Assembly: GCA_963815645.1 (NCBI GenBank)
Contig: CAWFHL010000001.1
Location: 2,356,001 to 2,420,000 of the forward strand
Source: JBBRHQ01 sp963815645
GTDB lineage: Bacteria > Actinomycetota > Thermoleophilia > Solirubrobacterales > 70-9
Direction: 5' to 3'
Length of the DNA: 64,000 nucleotides
Shown: piece by piece, positions 27,152 through 35,319 of the stretch
Position numbering within the stretch: the first letter of the stretch is position 1
How the letters are laid out: each line of letters opens with the position of its first letter
The notes under the pieces: model-generated
The model's input: only the letters and a program-made list of their open reading frames with translations
Databases searched by the model: none
Told to the model about the DNA's origin: nothing
Program-made: the position numbers and the translations under genes

Positions 27152-28159
27152 ATGCTTGTCTGGGTCGATTGCACAGCCGCGGCGCACCCGCTGGTCCTCC
27201 GTCCGATCATCGAGCGGCTCGATGCTCGCGGTGACGAGGTCTTCGTCACCACCCGCACATACGGGCAGACGCTCGGCGTCCTCGATCGCCTTGGGATTCC
27301 CTATGAGGCGGTCGGGAGTCACGGGGGCGCCTCCCGAGCCGGCAAGGCTTGGGCGCTGGCCTCGCGCTCGCGGCGCCTTGCCCCGATCGCCTGGAAGCGG
27401 CGCCCGGACCTGGCGCTCGCCCACGGCTCGGTCGATCTGGCGATGGTCTCCGCCGGTTTCCGCATTCCCTCCGTGCAGATGCAGGACTACGAGTTCGCAG
27501 GCCTGCAGCGGCAGGCGGCCTTCCGGGCGGCGCGGCGGGTGATCGTCCCCGACTCGATCCCGGTCGAGAGGCTGAAGCGGGTTGGGGCGCCCGAGCGGAA
27601 GCTGTTCCGCTACCCCGGGCTGAAGGAGGAGTACTACCTCTCCGACCTCGATCCCGACCCCGGGGTCCTTGGGGCGCTGGGGATCGACCCTGACGACGTG
27701 CTCGTCGTCGTCCGCCCCCCGCCGGAGACCTCGGAGTACCACGCTCCGAGTGATCTCAACCGGCGCCTGCTCGAGCGGCTCGCGGGGGCGGAGGGCACCG
27801 TCTCGGTGGTGATCCCCCGGACCGGCGCCCAGGCGGAGGCGGCGCGCGCGACCGGATCGGCGCGGCTGATCGTCCCCGGAGGGGCGATCGACGCTCAAAG
27901 CCTGATCGCCCTGGCCGACCTGGTGGTCAGCGCCGGGGGCACCATGAACCGCGAGGCCGTCGCCCTCGGGACCCCTGCGTACACCACCTTCGCCGGGCGC
28001 ATGGGAGGAGTGGACGAGAAGCTGATCGCCGAGGGAAGGCTCGTCGTTCTCAGCGATCCCGGGGAGCTGGCGCTGGAGAAGCGACCGGCGCCGCCCGCCG
28101 AGCGGGTCCGGCGCGACCCAGATCTGCTGGTCGAAGGTGTCCTCGGGGCCGTCGGGTAG
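27152..28159 (+). CDS. DUF354-family protein (glycosyltransferase-like fold)
   Basis: 335-aa protein. MLVWVDCTAAAHPLVLRPII aligns with the usual DUF354 opening (short strand, then xxHxxFFxPxI). The TYGQTLGVLDRLGIPYEAVGSHGG and SVQMQDYEFAGLQRQAAF segments, and the C-terminal LIALADLVVSAGGTMNREAVALGTPAYTTFAG with an MurG-like nucleotide-sugar cradle, fit the family. The biochemical role is not established; GT-B-like nucleotide-sugar binding is probable. ATG 27152 is preferred because GGAGG (27136-27140) is then 11 nt away; GTG 27143, in frame, is the alternative. It is next to wecA, so a role in surface glycan assembly is plausible. Confidence 0.8.
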   Translation: MLVWVDCTAAAHPLVLRPIIERLDARGDEVFVTTRTYGQTLGVLDRLGIPYEAVGSHGGASRAGKAWALASRSRRLAPIAWKRRPDLALAHGSVDLAMVSAGFRIPSVQMQDYEFAGLQRQAAFRAARRVIVPDSIPVERLKRVGAPERKLFRYPGLKEEYYLSDLDPDPGVLGALGIDPDDVLVVVRPPPETSEYHAPSDLNRRLLERLAGAEGTVSVVIPRTGAQAEAARATGSARLIVPGGAIDAQSLIALADLVVSAGGTMNREAVALGTPAYTTFAGRMGGVDEKLIAEGRLVVLSDPGELALEKRPAPPAERVRRDPDLLVEGVLGAVG

Positions 28160-28207
28160 CCTCACCCTCCGCCCCTCCGCTTCGGGAACTCACCGGGGCC
28201 TGACGAA

Positions 28208-29419
28208 ATGGCATCGACAACCGACGCCGTCCTCGCCTTCATTGTCGCCGCCGCGATCGCCTGGGTGCTTGTCCCCCCGGCCGAGAGGCTGGCGCGGAGG
28301 ATCGGGGCGATCGACTATCCCCGCGACCGCGGCTTGCACGACGTGCCGACCCCGAAGCTCTCGGGGCTGGCGATCCTCGCCGCAGTCGAGGTCGCCGGCT
28401 GGATCTGGCTGCCTGGCGACGGCGAGACGCGCTCGATTCTGCTCGGCGCAGCGGCAATCGCCCTGGTGGGCGCGCTCGACGACGTCTACGACCTGCCGGC
28501 CTTCCCGAAGCTCCTCGGCCAGACGCTGGCTGCGCTGATCCCCGTCCTCGGTGGCGTCCGGGTGGACGCGTTGACGTTGCCGTTCATCGGCGGGTTCGAG
28601 CTGGGCTGGGTCGCCTATCCGGGGACGGTGCTGGCAATCGTCGCGATCGTCAACGTCACCAACTTCATCGACGGCGTCGACGGCCTCGCCGCCGGGGTCT
28701 GCGCGATCGCCGCTCTGGCGCTGGCGGCCATCGCCCTCTCCCTCGATCGCAACTCCGCCGGGGTCCTTGCAGCCCTGACCGCCGGGTCGGCGCTGGGCTT
28801 CCTCCGGCACGGCTTTCCCCCGGCCTCGAGCTTCATGGGTGACACCGGCTCGAACCTGCTCGGATACCTGCTGGCGGCCGCCGCGATCCAGGGTGCCCTG
28901 AAGACCAACGCGGTGGTCGCTTTCGCCTTCCCGCTGGTGGTCCTCGCCGTGCCGATCCTCGACAGCGGCTTCGTCGTCGCCAAGCGCCTCAAGTACCGCC
29001 AGCCGATCTACCAGGCGGACCGCTCCCATTTCCATCACCGGATGGCCAACATCGGCTTCTCGCAGCGGCGCACCCTCGCCTACCTATACGGCTGGACCCT
29101 GATCCTCGCGGCCCTGGCGCTCGCTCTGCGGTTCGTCCCCTACAGCGACAACCACGGGCATTTCAACGCCGGCTGGACGGCGGTGATGATCGTCTGCGGG
29201 CTCGCCGCGCTGGCGGCCAGCATCTACCTGGTCTACGTGCTCGAGATCCTCAAGCTGCGGAGGGTCAGGGGGCGCCAGCTGCGCGGCCTCCGCCGCGAGG
29301 CCGGGCGTCCCGAGCCCGATGCCGAAACGATCAACCGGGGCGTCGCGGAAGAGCTCGAAACCGGCAGCTTTCCCGCCGTGGACCCCGAAACCGGCGAGTT
29401 CGAGGCGCTGGGTCCCTAG
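28208..29419 (+). CDS. wecA: Undecaprenyl-phosphate sugar-1-phosphate transferase (WecA/TagO family)
   Basis: 403-aa polytopic membrane enzyme that starts lipid-linked glycan synthesis by moving a HexNAc-1-phosphate (usually GlcNAc-1-P) from UDP-sugar to undecaprenyl phosphate. The family motifs are all visible: LVGALDDVYDLPAFPKLLGQ (DDxxD-type), NVTNFIDGVDGLAAG, SSFMGDTGSNLLGY and the cytoplasmic SHFHHRM. About eleven TM helices. The last 50 residues are a charged cytoplasmic tail. ATG 28208 is chosen. Position before the atp operon next to a wecA-like gene is common in actinobacteria. The acceptor polymer is unknown. Confidence 0.93.
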   Translation: MASTTDAVLAFIVAAAIAWVLVPPAERLARRIGAIDYPRDRGLHDVPTPKLSGLAILAAVEVAGWIWLPGDGETRSILLGAAAIALVGALDDVYDLPAFPKLLGQTLAALIPVLGGVRVDALTLPFIGGFELGWVAYPGTVLAIVAIVNVTNFIDGVDGLAAGVCAIAALALAAIALSLDRNSAGVLAALTAGSALGFLRHGFPPASSFMGDTGSNLLGYLLAAAAIQGALKTNAVVAFAFPLVVLAVPILDSGFVVAKRLKYRQPIYQADRSHFHHRMANIGFSQRRTLAYLYGWTLILAALALALRFVPYSDNHGHFNAGWTAVMIVCGLAALAASIYLVYVLEILKLRRVRGRQLRGLRREAGRPEPDAETINRGVAEELETGSFPAVDPETGEFEALGP

Positions 29420-29476
29420 CGGTCGGGCCACCGCCTGACGGTGCCGCTGAGAGGGCGGCCGAGAGCCCCGTTCGGC

Positions 29477-29482
29477 TATAGT
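29477..29482 (+). promoter_or_regulatory. Candidate -10 box for the ATP synthase operon
   Basis: TATAGT in the 167-bp gap after wecA, preceded by the small dyad GCCGA..TCGGC. No clear -35 is seen. A start about 7 nt downstream would give a leader of roughly 100 nt before ATG 29587. Confidence 0.4.
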
Positions 29483-29586
29483 CGCCCGGCCGCCAGCGCC
29501 GGGGAGTCGCTCCCGAGCTGAGCGGCTCTGTCTCTTCCAGTGCCACCCGCGACCGCAATTGCCAGGCCGTCAGAACACAGGCTCCG

Positions 29587-29784
29587 ATGAACGACGAGCG
29601 CTCCCCGAGGGCGGAGGCCTCGACGGCCGGATTACAGCTGATCGTCGCGATGTTGATCGGCGGGGCGTTGGGGTGGGGTGTGGGAGCGCTGTTCGATCTC
29701 GCCGTCCCGCTCGGCCTCGCCGGCCTCTTCGCGGGGCTGTTCGCCGGACTCGGCCTTGTCTACGCTCGCTTTAGAAGGGTCTGA
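29587..29784 (+). CDS. AtpZ-like small membrane protein
   Basis: 65 aa with two TM helices (LQLIVAMLIGGALGWGVGALF and LAGLFAGLFAGLGLVYARF), matching the AtpZ/AtpI-associated small proteins at the head of bacterial atp operons. These are thought to help assemble or regulate F1Fo. A short acidic leader (MNDERSPRAEAS) precedes helix 1. GGCTCCG lies before the ATG but is a weak ribosome site. First gene of the atp operon. Confidence 0.75.
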   Translation: MNDERSPRAEASTAGLQLIVAMLIGGALGWGVGALFDLAVPLGLAGLFAGLFAGLGLVYARFRRV

Positions 29785-30184
29785 GCGGGTCGGGGGCGCC
29801 AGCCGCACGCTGCGGGCGCTCCGCTATTCGGATCTGGTGGTCCTGGGGCTTGCCCTGCCCGCCTTCCTGATCGCCGGCTGGCCGCTCCTCGGATACGCCG
29901 TGATCGCGATCGTCTGGCTCCTGCAGCGGACGGTCCAGGTGGCGGCCGAGCGCCGCACGACGCGAGCCCTGGCGGAAGGCGACCGCCGCTCGGCGATGGG
30001 CGTGCTCGCCGGCTCGATCCTCGGTCGTCTCTGGCTGGTGACCCTGTCGATCCTCCTGGTCGGTGGCCTCGCCGAGCGCCAGGACGGGCTCGCCGCAGCG
30101 ATCCTCAGCGCCGTCCTCGTAACCGTCTCGCTCGCCTCCCAGGCCCTGGCCAGGCTGTTCGAGCCCGAGCAGGGCACGGCATGA
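29756..30184 (+). CDS. AtpI-like (ATP synthase protein I) membrane protein, start uncertain
   Basis: About 142 aa with four predicted TM helices: SDLVVLGLALPAFLIAGW, LLGYAVIAIVWLLQ, LGRLWLVTLSILLVGGL and LAAAILSAVLVTVSLASQAL. Its place between the AtpZ-like gene and atpB fits ATP synthase subunit I, which assists c-ring assembly. Similarity is by topology and position rather than motif. The best upstream start is TTG 29756, overlapping the previous gene by 29 nt; GTG 29837 would shorten it. The stop overlaps the atpB start (ATGA, 30181-30184), so the two are coupled. Confidence 0.65.
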   Translation: MSTLALEGSERVGGASRTLRALRYSDLVVLGLALPAFLIAGWPLLGYAVIAIVWLLQRTVQVAAERRTTRALAEGDRRSAMGVLAGSILGRLWLVTLSILLVGGLAERQDGLAAAILSAVLVTVSLASQALARLFEPEQGTA

Positions 30185-31092
30185 AGACCCGCAGCAAGGT
30201 CCTGCTCGGCGCCGGGCTCTACCTGGCTTTGACGATCGCCCTCGGGCTGCTGTTCGGCAGCGCCGGCAAGAACGACGCCTTCAAGCCCCAGGACGAGTTC
30301 AAGGTCGAGCCCTGGATCAACATCAAGCTTGGCGGGGTCGACCTCAGTGTCAACAAGGTAGTCCTCTACCTGTTCCTGGCCAGCGCCCTGACGATCGCGA
30401 CCATGGTCTGGATCTCCCGCCGCATGCAGCAGAAGCCGAACAAGGTGCAGATGATCGTCGAGCTCGCCTATGACCTGACCCGAAACAACATCACCGGGGG
30501 GAACATCGACGAAGCGCGCCTGGCGCGGCGCTGGTTCCCGTTCCTGGCGGCGCTCTTCTTCTTCATCTGGTTCTCGAACATGATCGGCTACATCCCCCTG
30601 CCGATAAACACCGAGCACACGGTCGACATCTTCGGCCTGCAGATCCCTGCCTTCGCGCTCTACGCCGCCACCGCGAACATCTCGATCCCGCTTGCCCTGA
30701 CCCTGGTCGTCTGGGGCTCCTACCACGTCGAAGGGGTGCGGGCAAAGGGCCTGATCCCCTACCTGAAGAGCTGGCTGCCCTCCGGCCTCGAGGACATGAA
30801 CCCGTTCGGCAAGGCGGCGATCTTCGCGATCGAGGTGGTCTCCCATTTCGTTCGGCTGATCTCGCTCTCCGTGCGACTTTTCGCCAACATCCTCGCCGGC
30901 CACCTGCTGCTGCTGTTCATGGGCGGCGGCCTCGCGGTGCTGCTCGGCCTGGCGGCCCTCGGAGCGCTGACTGCCCCGATGGCCTTCGCCTTCTACATCT
31001 TCGAGGTGGGACTTGTCGCCACCCTGCAGGCCTTTATCTTCTCGACCCTGACAGCGATCTACATTGGCGGCGCGACCGCCGAAAGTCACTAG
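30181..31092 (+). CDS. atpB: ATP synthase Fo subunit a
   Basis: 303-aa integral membrane stator subunit forming the proton half-channels. The essential arginine is in SLSVRLFANILAGHLLL, on the helix facing the c-ring. FFFIWFSNMIGYIPLP and the terminal FEVGLVATLQAFIFSTLTAIYIGGA are typical. The N-terminal domain (KNDAFKPQDEFKVEPWINIKL) is a short exoplasmic stretch. ATG 30181 overlaps the preceding stop. Gene order a-c-b-delta-alpha-gamma-beta-epsilon is the standard operon. Confidence 0.97.
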   Translation: MKTRSKVLLGAGLYLALTIALGLLFGSAGKNDAFKPQDEFKVEPWINIKLGGVDLSVNKVVLYLFLASALTIATMVWISRRMQQKPNKVQMIVELAYDLTRNNITGGNIDEARLARRWFPFLAALFFFIWFSNMIGYIPLPINTEHTVDIFGLQIPAFALYAATANISIPLALTLVVWGSYHVEGVRAKGLIPYLKSWLPSGLEDMNPFGKAAIFAIEVVSHFVRLISLSVRLFANILAGHLLLLFMGGGLAVLLGLAALGALTAPMAFAFYIFEVGLVATLQAFIFSTLTAIYIGGATAESH

Positions 31093-31108
31093 AAAAGGAG
31101 CGGTTTCG

Positions 31109-31372
31109 ATGGATCTTTCGCCAATTGCCGCGATCTCGGATACCGGCATCACCGATGCCGGCAAGGCGATCGCACTCGGTGTGGGGGCCGGGCTCGGCTC
31201 GATCGGGGCCGGGATCGGCATCGGCTTCATCTTCGGCAAGGAGATCGAGTCGGTCGCCCGCCAGCCCGAGATGAAGGACGAGCTACAGAGCATCCGCTGG
31301 CTCGGCTTCGCTCTGACCGAGGCGGTCGCCTTCTACACCTTCATCTTCGGTCTGATCGCCTTCTTCCTCTAG
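31109..31372 (+). CDS. atpE: ATP synthase Fo subunit c
   Basis: 87-aa hairpin of two TM helices forming the rotor ring. The Gly-rich first helix (GVGAGLGSIGAGIGIG), the polar loop GKEIESVARQPEMKDEL (RQP motif) and the second helix with ion-binding Glu in GFALTEAVAFYTF are clear. Residues typical of sodium-binding rings (Gln in helix 1, Ser/Thr after the Glu) are absent, so proton coupling is expected. ATG 31109 has AAAAGGAG 8 nt upstream, a strong site consistent with high c-subunit demand. Confidence 0.97.
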   Translation: MDLSPIAAISDTGITDAGKAIALGVGAGLGSIGAGIGIGFIFGKEIESVARQPEMKDELQSIRWLGFALTEAVAFYTFIFGLIAFFL

Positions 31373-31376
31373 GCCG

Positions 31377-31973
31377 GTGGCCCATCTCGCCGACATAGCC
31401 GCCAACCTGGTCGTCCTGGCCGCTGGCAGCGGCAAGGACGAGGGGGGGAGCTTCCTCGTATCGCCCGGCCTCGGGCTGATGATCTGGACCCTGGCGCTGT
31501 TCGGCGTGACCATGTTCGTGCTCGCCAAGTTCGCCTTCCCGCGGATCAGCGAGGCGCTGGAGAAGCGCGCCAACGCGATCGCCGAGAACATCGAGGACTC
31601 CGAGCGCCAGCGCGAGGAGGCCGACAAGCTGCTCGACGAGTACCGTGAGCGGCTGAAGGAGGCGCGCGAGCAGGCCGACGACATCACCGCCCGGGCGCGG
31701 AAGGCATCGGAGACGGCGATCGCCGAGGCGACCGCCGACGGCAGGGCCAAACGCGAGGAGCTGGTCGGCGCCGCCCGCCGCGACATCGAGGCGGAGACGC
31801 GCCGCTCGCTGGAACAGATCCGCCAGGAGGTCGCCGAGCTGACCGTGATCGCGACCGAAAAGGTGACCCGCAAGTCGCTGACGCCAGAGGACCAGAAGCG
31901 CCTGGTCGACGACGCCCTGGACGAAGTCGATTTCACCGCCCTCTCGGGCAACGGAGACGCGGAGAAGCAGTGA
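31377..31973 (+). CDS. atpF: ATP synthase Fo subunit b
   Basis: 198-aa peripheral-stalk subunit: one N-terminal TM helix (LGLMIWTLALFGVTMFVLAKF) followed by a long charged coiled coil (SEALEKRANAIAENIEDSERQREEADKLLDEYRERL...) that reaches F1. FPRISEALEKR is the usual hinge. GTG 31377 lies four bases after the atpE stop. The final region LTPEDQKRLVDDALDEVDF would contact delta. Confidence 0.95.
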   Translation: MAHLADIAANLVVLAAGSGKDEGGSFLVSPGLGLMIWTLALFGVTMFVLAKFAFPRISEALEKRANAIAENIEDSERQREEADKLLDEYRERLKEAREQADDITARARKASETAIAEATADGRAKREELVGAARRDIEAETRRSLEQIRQEVAELTVIATEKVTRKSLTPEDQKRLVDDALDEVDFTALSGNGDAEKQ

Positions 31974-32136
31974 CCCCGACCCATCCCCAGCCAAGCCGCC
32001 CCCGGACGCGAATGAGTGTCGCGAGATGCTCATCCTGCCCGAAGCCCGGCCGCGGGGGACGCGGGAGCGAGCGCGCAAGCGTCTGTGTGTTTGGTGCGCG
32101 CTCGTGGAAGCAGAGCACGCGGCCGGTGGTGTTCTG

Positions 32137-32670
32137 ATGGAGGAAATCGCCCGCGTGTACGCCGAAGCGCTGTTCGATGTCGCCGAGCAGAAGGGCAAGG
32201 TCGATCAGATCCGTGAGGAGCTTGGACAGTTCGCCGACGCGCTCAAGGGCGACCGCGAGCTCCAGGTGTTCTTCTTCAGCCCCTACTTCTCCTCGGTCGA
32301 GAAGCGCCAAGGGATCGAGAAGGCGGTGCTCGGCGCCGATCGCGAGTTCGTCAACTTCCTCGAGCTGCTGGTGGAGAAGCACCGGATGCCGGCGATCTTC
32401 CGGATCCGGCACCGGTTCGACGACCTCTGGAAGACGGCGAACCGAAAGCTCGACGTGACCGTGACCAGCGCTATCGAGCTCGATTCCGATGTGGTCGGCC
32501 GGATCGGCTCCGAGATCGAGGGGCAGACGGGGCAGTCGGTCGAGCTGTCCAGCCGTGTGGATGAGGCAATCCTCGGCGGGATCGTGCTCCAGGTCGGCAA
32601 CATGGTCCTCGACGCAAGCATCCGAAATCGCTTGGAGAAACTTCGAAAGAACGTCGCCGAGGCGGCTTAA
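32137..32670 (+). CDS. atpH: ATP synthase F1 subunit delta
   Basis: 177-aa OSCP/delta subunit joining the b-stalk to F1. MEEIARVYAEALFDVAEQKGK is the typical start and LDVTVTSAIELDSD...LGGIVLQVGNMVLDASIRNRLEKLRKNV the signature C-terminal part. ATG 32137 is chosen; a longer frame from 32026 has no delta similarity. The 163 bp between atpF and this start (31974-32136) show no gene; they include CCCGGACGCGAA, a partial match to the repeats at 2745 and 27033. Confidence 0.95.
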   Translation: MEEIARVYAEALFDVAEQKGKVDQIREELGQFADALKGDRELQVFFFSPYFSSVEKRQGIEKAVLGADREFVNFLELLVEKHRMPAIFRIRHRFDDLWKTANRKLDVTVTSAIELDSDVVGRIGSEIEGQTGQSVELSSRVDEAILGGIVLQVGNMVLDASIRNRLEKLRKNVAEAA

Positions 32671-32687
32671 GGAGGCACCGGAGGAAG

Positions 32688-34349
32688 ATGGAAATCAAGC
32701 CAGACGAGATCGCCAGCATCCTCCGGGAGCGGATCGAGGGGATGGAGGCGGGCAGCGTCGACCTCTCCGAGGTCGGGACAGTGCTCTCGGTCGCCGACGG
32801 CATCGCCCGGATCCACGGTCTCGACAACTGCATGGCGCTGGAGATGCTCGACCTTCCGCACGACGTCACCGGCCTCGCCCTCAACCTCGAGGAGGACAAC
32901 GTAGGCGCGGTGTTGTTCGGCGAGTGGGACAAGATCGTCGAGGGCGACACGGTGAAGCGCACCGGGCACCTGCTGCGGATCCCGGTGGGGGAGGAGCTGC
33001 TGGGGCGGCTGGTCGACCCGCTGGGCCGACCCCTCGACGACAAGGGCGACATCCACACCTCCGAGACCAGGCCGGCCGAGTTCAAGGCCCCGGGCGTGGT
33101 GCAGCGCCAGCCGGTGAAGGAGCCGGTTCAGACCGGCCTGATGGCGATCGACGGGATGATCCCGATCGGGCGCGGGCAGCGCGAGCTGATCATCGGCGAC
33201 CGCCAAACCGGTAAGACGGCGATCGCGATCGACACGATCATCAACAACAAGGACAAGGACCTGGTCTGCATCTACGTCGCGATCGGCCAGCGGATGTCGA
33301 CCGTGGTCCAGCTGATGGAGGTGCTCGACGAGAATGGCGCGATGGAGAACACGATCATCGTCGCCGCGCCGGCCGACGAGGCGGCACCGATCAAGTTCAT
33401 CGCCCCGTACGCCGGCTGTGCGATGGGCGAGCACTTCCTCTATGACGGCAAGGCTGCGCTGACGGTCTATGACGACCTCACAAAGCACGCGTTCGCCTAC
33501 CGCCAGATGTCTTTGCTGCTGCGGCGCCCGCCGGGACGCGAGGCCTATCCGGGCGATGTCTTCTACCTGCACTCGCGGCTCCTGGAGCGTGCGGTGAAGC
33601 TCAACGACGACCTCGGCGGGGGCTCGCTGACCTCGCTGCCGATCATCGAGACGCAGGCGAACGACGTCTCGGCCTACATCCCGACCAACGTGATCTCGAT
33701 CACCGACGGCCAGATCTTCCTCGAGTCGGACCTCTTCTACTCGGGTGTGCGGCCGGCGATCAACGTCGGCATCTCGGTCTCGCGGGTAGGGGGCAACGCC
33801 CAGACCAAGGCGATGAAGAAGGTGGCCGGAAAGCTGCGCCTCGACCTCTCGCAGTACCGGGATCTGGAGGCCTTCGCCCAGTTCGGGTCGGAGCTAGACC
33901 CCGAGACCCAGAAGGCGCTGGCCCGCGGCGAGCGGCTGGTCGAGCTGCTCAAGCAGAAGGAGCGCGACCCGCTCGAGGTCGCTGACCAGGTCGCCTCGAT
34001 CTACTCCGGCACCGGCGGCTACCTGGACCGGATCAAGACCGAGCGGATCGGCGAGTTCCTGGTCGGCCTGCGATCGCGGCTGCGCTCCGAGAAGGCGGAA
34101 CTGTTGCGGCGGATCAACGAGACCGGCGAGCTCTCCGACGAGGACGAGGCAGAGCTCGGCAAGGGGATCGAGGTGTTCGTCGACGATTTCGGCCCGGACT
34201 TCGATGCCGACGGCGAGCCGCTGGAGGAAGGCGAGTCGGATCGCATCCTCGACGAGGAGGAGCGCGCCGTTCCGGCCCCGGCCCACAGCGCCGCCGAGCC
34301 GGAGGAAGAGGAGGAAGAGGAAGAGGAGAAGGAGGCGGCTCCCGCCTAG
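32688..34349 (+). CDS. atpA: ATP synthase F1 subunit alpha, with acidic C-terminal extension
   Basis: 553-aa non-catalytic nucleotide-binding subunit. The Walker A is GDRQTGKTAIAID, the alpha signature PAINVGISVSRVGGNAQ, and AIGQRMSTVVQL and REAYPGDVFYLHSRLLER are conserved. Family length is usually about 500-550. Here the final 45 residues (from about 508, FGPDFDADGEPLEEGESDR) are extremely acidic, including nine consecutive Glu before KEAAPA, and probably disordered. AAGGAGG and GGAGGAAG precede ATG 32688. Everything before the tail is ordinary. Confidence 0.97.
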   Translation: MEIKPDEIASILRERIEGMEAGSVDLSEVGTVLSVADGIARIHGLDNCMALEMLDLPHDVTGLALNLEEDNVGAVLFGEWDKIVEGDTVKRTGHLLRIPVGEELLGRLVDPLGRPLDDKGDIHTSETRPAEFKAPGVVQRQPVKEPVQTGLMAIDGMIPIGRGQRELIIGDRQTGKTAIAIDTIINNKDKDLVCIYVAIGQRMSTVVQLMEVLDENGAMENTIIVAAPADEAAPIKFIAPYAGCAMGEHFLYDGKAALTVYDDLTKHAFAYRQMSLLLRRPPGREAYPGDVFYLHSRLLERAVKLNDDLGGGSLTSLPIIETQANDVSAYIPTNVISITDGQIFLESDLFYSGVRPAINVGISVSRVGGNAQTKAMKKVAGKLRLDLSQYRDLEAFAQFGSELDPETQKALARGERLVELLKQKERDPLEVADQVASIYSGTGGYLDRIKTERIGEFLVGLRSRLRSEKAELLRRINETGELSDEDEAELGKGIEVFVDDFGPDFDADGEPLEEGESDRILDEEERAVPAPAHSAAEPEEEEEEEEEKEAAPA

Positions 34350-34367
34350 GGAGCGCCCGAATCGGCG

Positions 34368-35285
34368 ATGGCCACCCAGAAGGAAGTCAGGAACCGGATC
34401 GCCTCGGTGAAGAACATCCACAAGATAACCCGTGCGATGGAGATGGTCGCCGCGGCGCGGCTGCGCCGGGCAGAGCAGCGAATCGACGATCTGCGGCCCT
34501 ACGCCCAGGCGATGCGCAAGCTGACCAAGCTCGCCGCCGAGCACGCCGGGGAGATCCCCCGGGTGCCGGTGCTGATCGAGCGCCCGGAGGTGCACCGGGC
34601 GGGGATTCTCCTGGTCACCGGGGACCGCGGCCTCGCCGGCGCCTTCAACACCAACATCATCCGCGAGGGCCTGCGGCTGGGGCGTGAGCTCGCATCGGAC
34701 GGGGCGGAGATCACCTACTCGGTGGTCGGGCGTCGCGGCGAGTCGGCGCTCACCTTCCGCAAGCAGCCGCTGGCCGAGTCCTACACGGGCTTCACCGATC
34801 GCCCCGCCTTCGCCAACGCCCGCGAGATCGGCGAAAAGCTCACCTCCCATTACATCGACGAGGACTTCGACCGGGTCGAGCTGATCTACAACCGCTACGT
34901 CTCACCGCTAACCCAGTACGTCCGCCGCCAGACGCTGCTGCCCCTGCAGCAGGCCGAGGTGTTCGGCGAGGGCATCGAGGAGGAGGCCGAAGTCGAGGAG
35001 ACCGAGATAGAGAAGGCTCACAGCCGGTCGCTGTGGATCTACGAGCCAGAACCCGAGGAGCTACTTGGCCAGCTGATCCCCGAGTACGTCAACATCTCGG
35101 TCTACAGGGCATTGCTCGAATCGGCTGCCTCGGAGCTCGGCGCCCGGATGACCGCGATGCGGAGTGCCTCGGAGAACGCGGAGACGATGATCGGCGATCT
35201 GACCCTGGAGATGAACCGGGTCAGGCAGGCCGAGATCACCCAGGAGATCTTGGAAGTGGTTGCCGGCGCCGAGGCGCTCGGATAA
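34368..35285 (+). CDS. atpG: ATP synthase F1 subunit gamma
   Basis: 305-aa central-shaft subunit. The N-terminal helix (MATQKEVRNRIASVKNIHKITRAMEMVAAARLRRAE) and the C-terminal helix (SAASELGARMTAMRSASENAETMIGDLTLEMNRVRQAEITQEILEVV) form the antiparallel coiled coil; the Rossmann middle starts at GILLVTGDRGLAGAFNTNI. An acidic insert (GIEEEAEVEETEIEKA) lies near residues 204-220. ATG 34368 follows atpA by 18 bp. Confidence 0.96.
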   Translation: MATQKEVRNRIASVKNIHKITRAMEMVAAARLRRAEQRIDDLRPYAQAMRKLTKLAAEHAGEIPRVPVLIERPEVHRAGILLVTGDRGLAGAFNTNIIREGLRLGRELASDGAEITYSVVGRRGESALTFRKQPLAESYTGFTDRPAFANAREIGEKLTSHYIDEDFDRVELIYNRYVSPLTQYVRRQTLLPLQQAEVFGEGIEEEAEVEETEIEKAHSRSLWIYEPEPEELLGQLIPEYVNISVYRALLESAASELGARMTAMRSASENAETMIGDLTLEMNRVRQAEITQEILEVVAGAEALG

Positions 35286-35319
35286 AGAGCACTATCGACT
35301 ATCGACTAGGACGAGATAA

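Noticed and set aside
31109..31372. Sodium-type c-ring
   Set aside because: The Gln in helix 1 and the Ser/Thr after the ion-binding Glu, expected for sodium coordination, are missing; the sequence reads LTEAVAFY.
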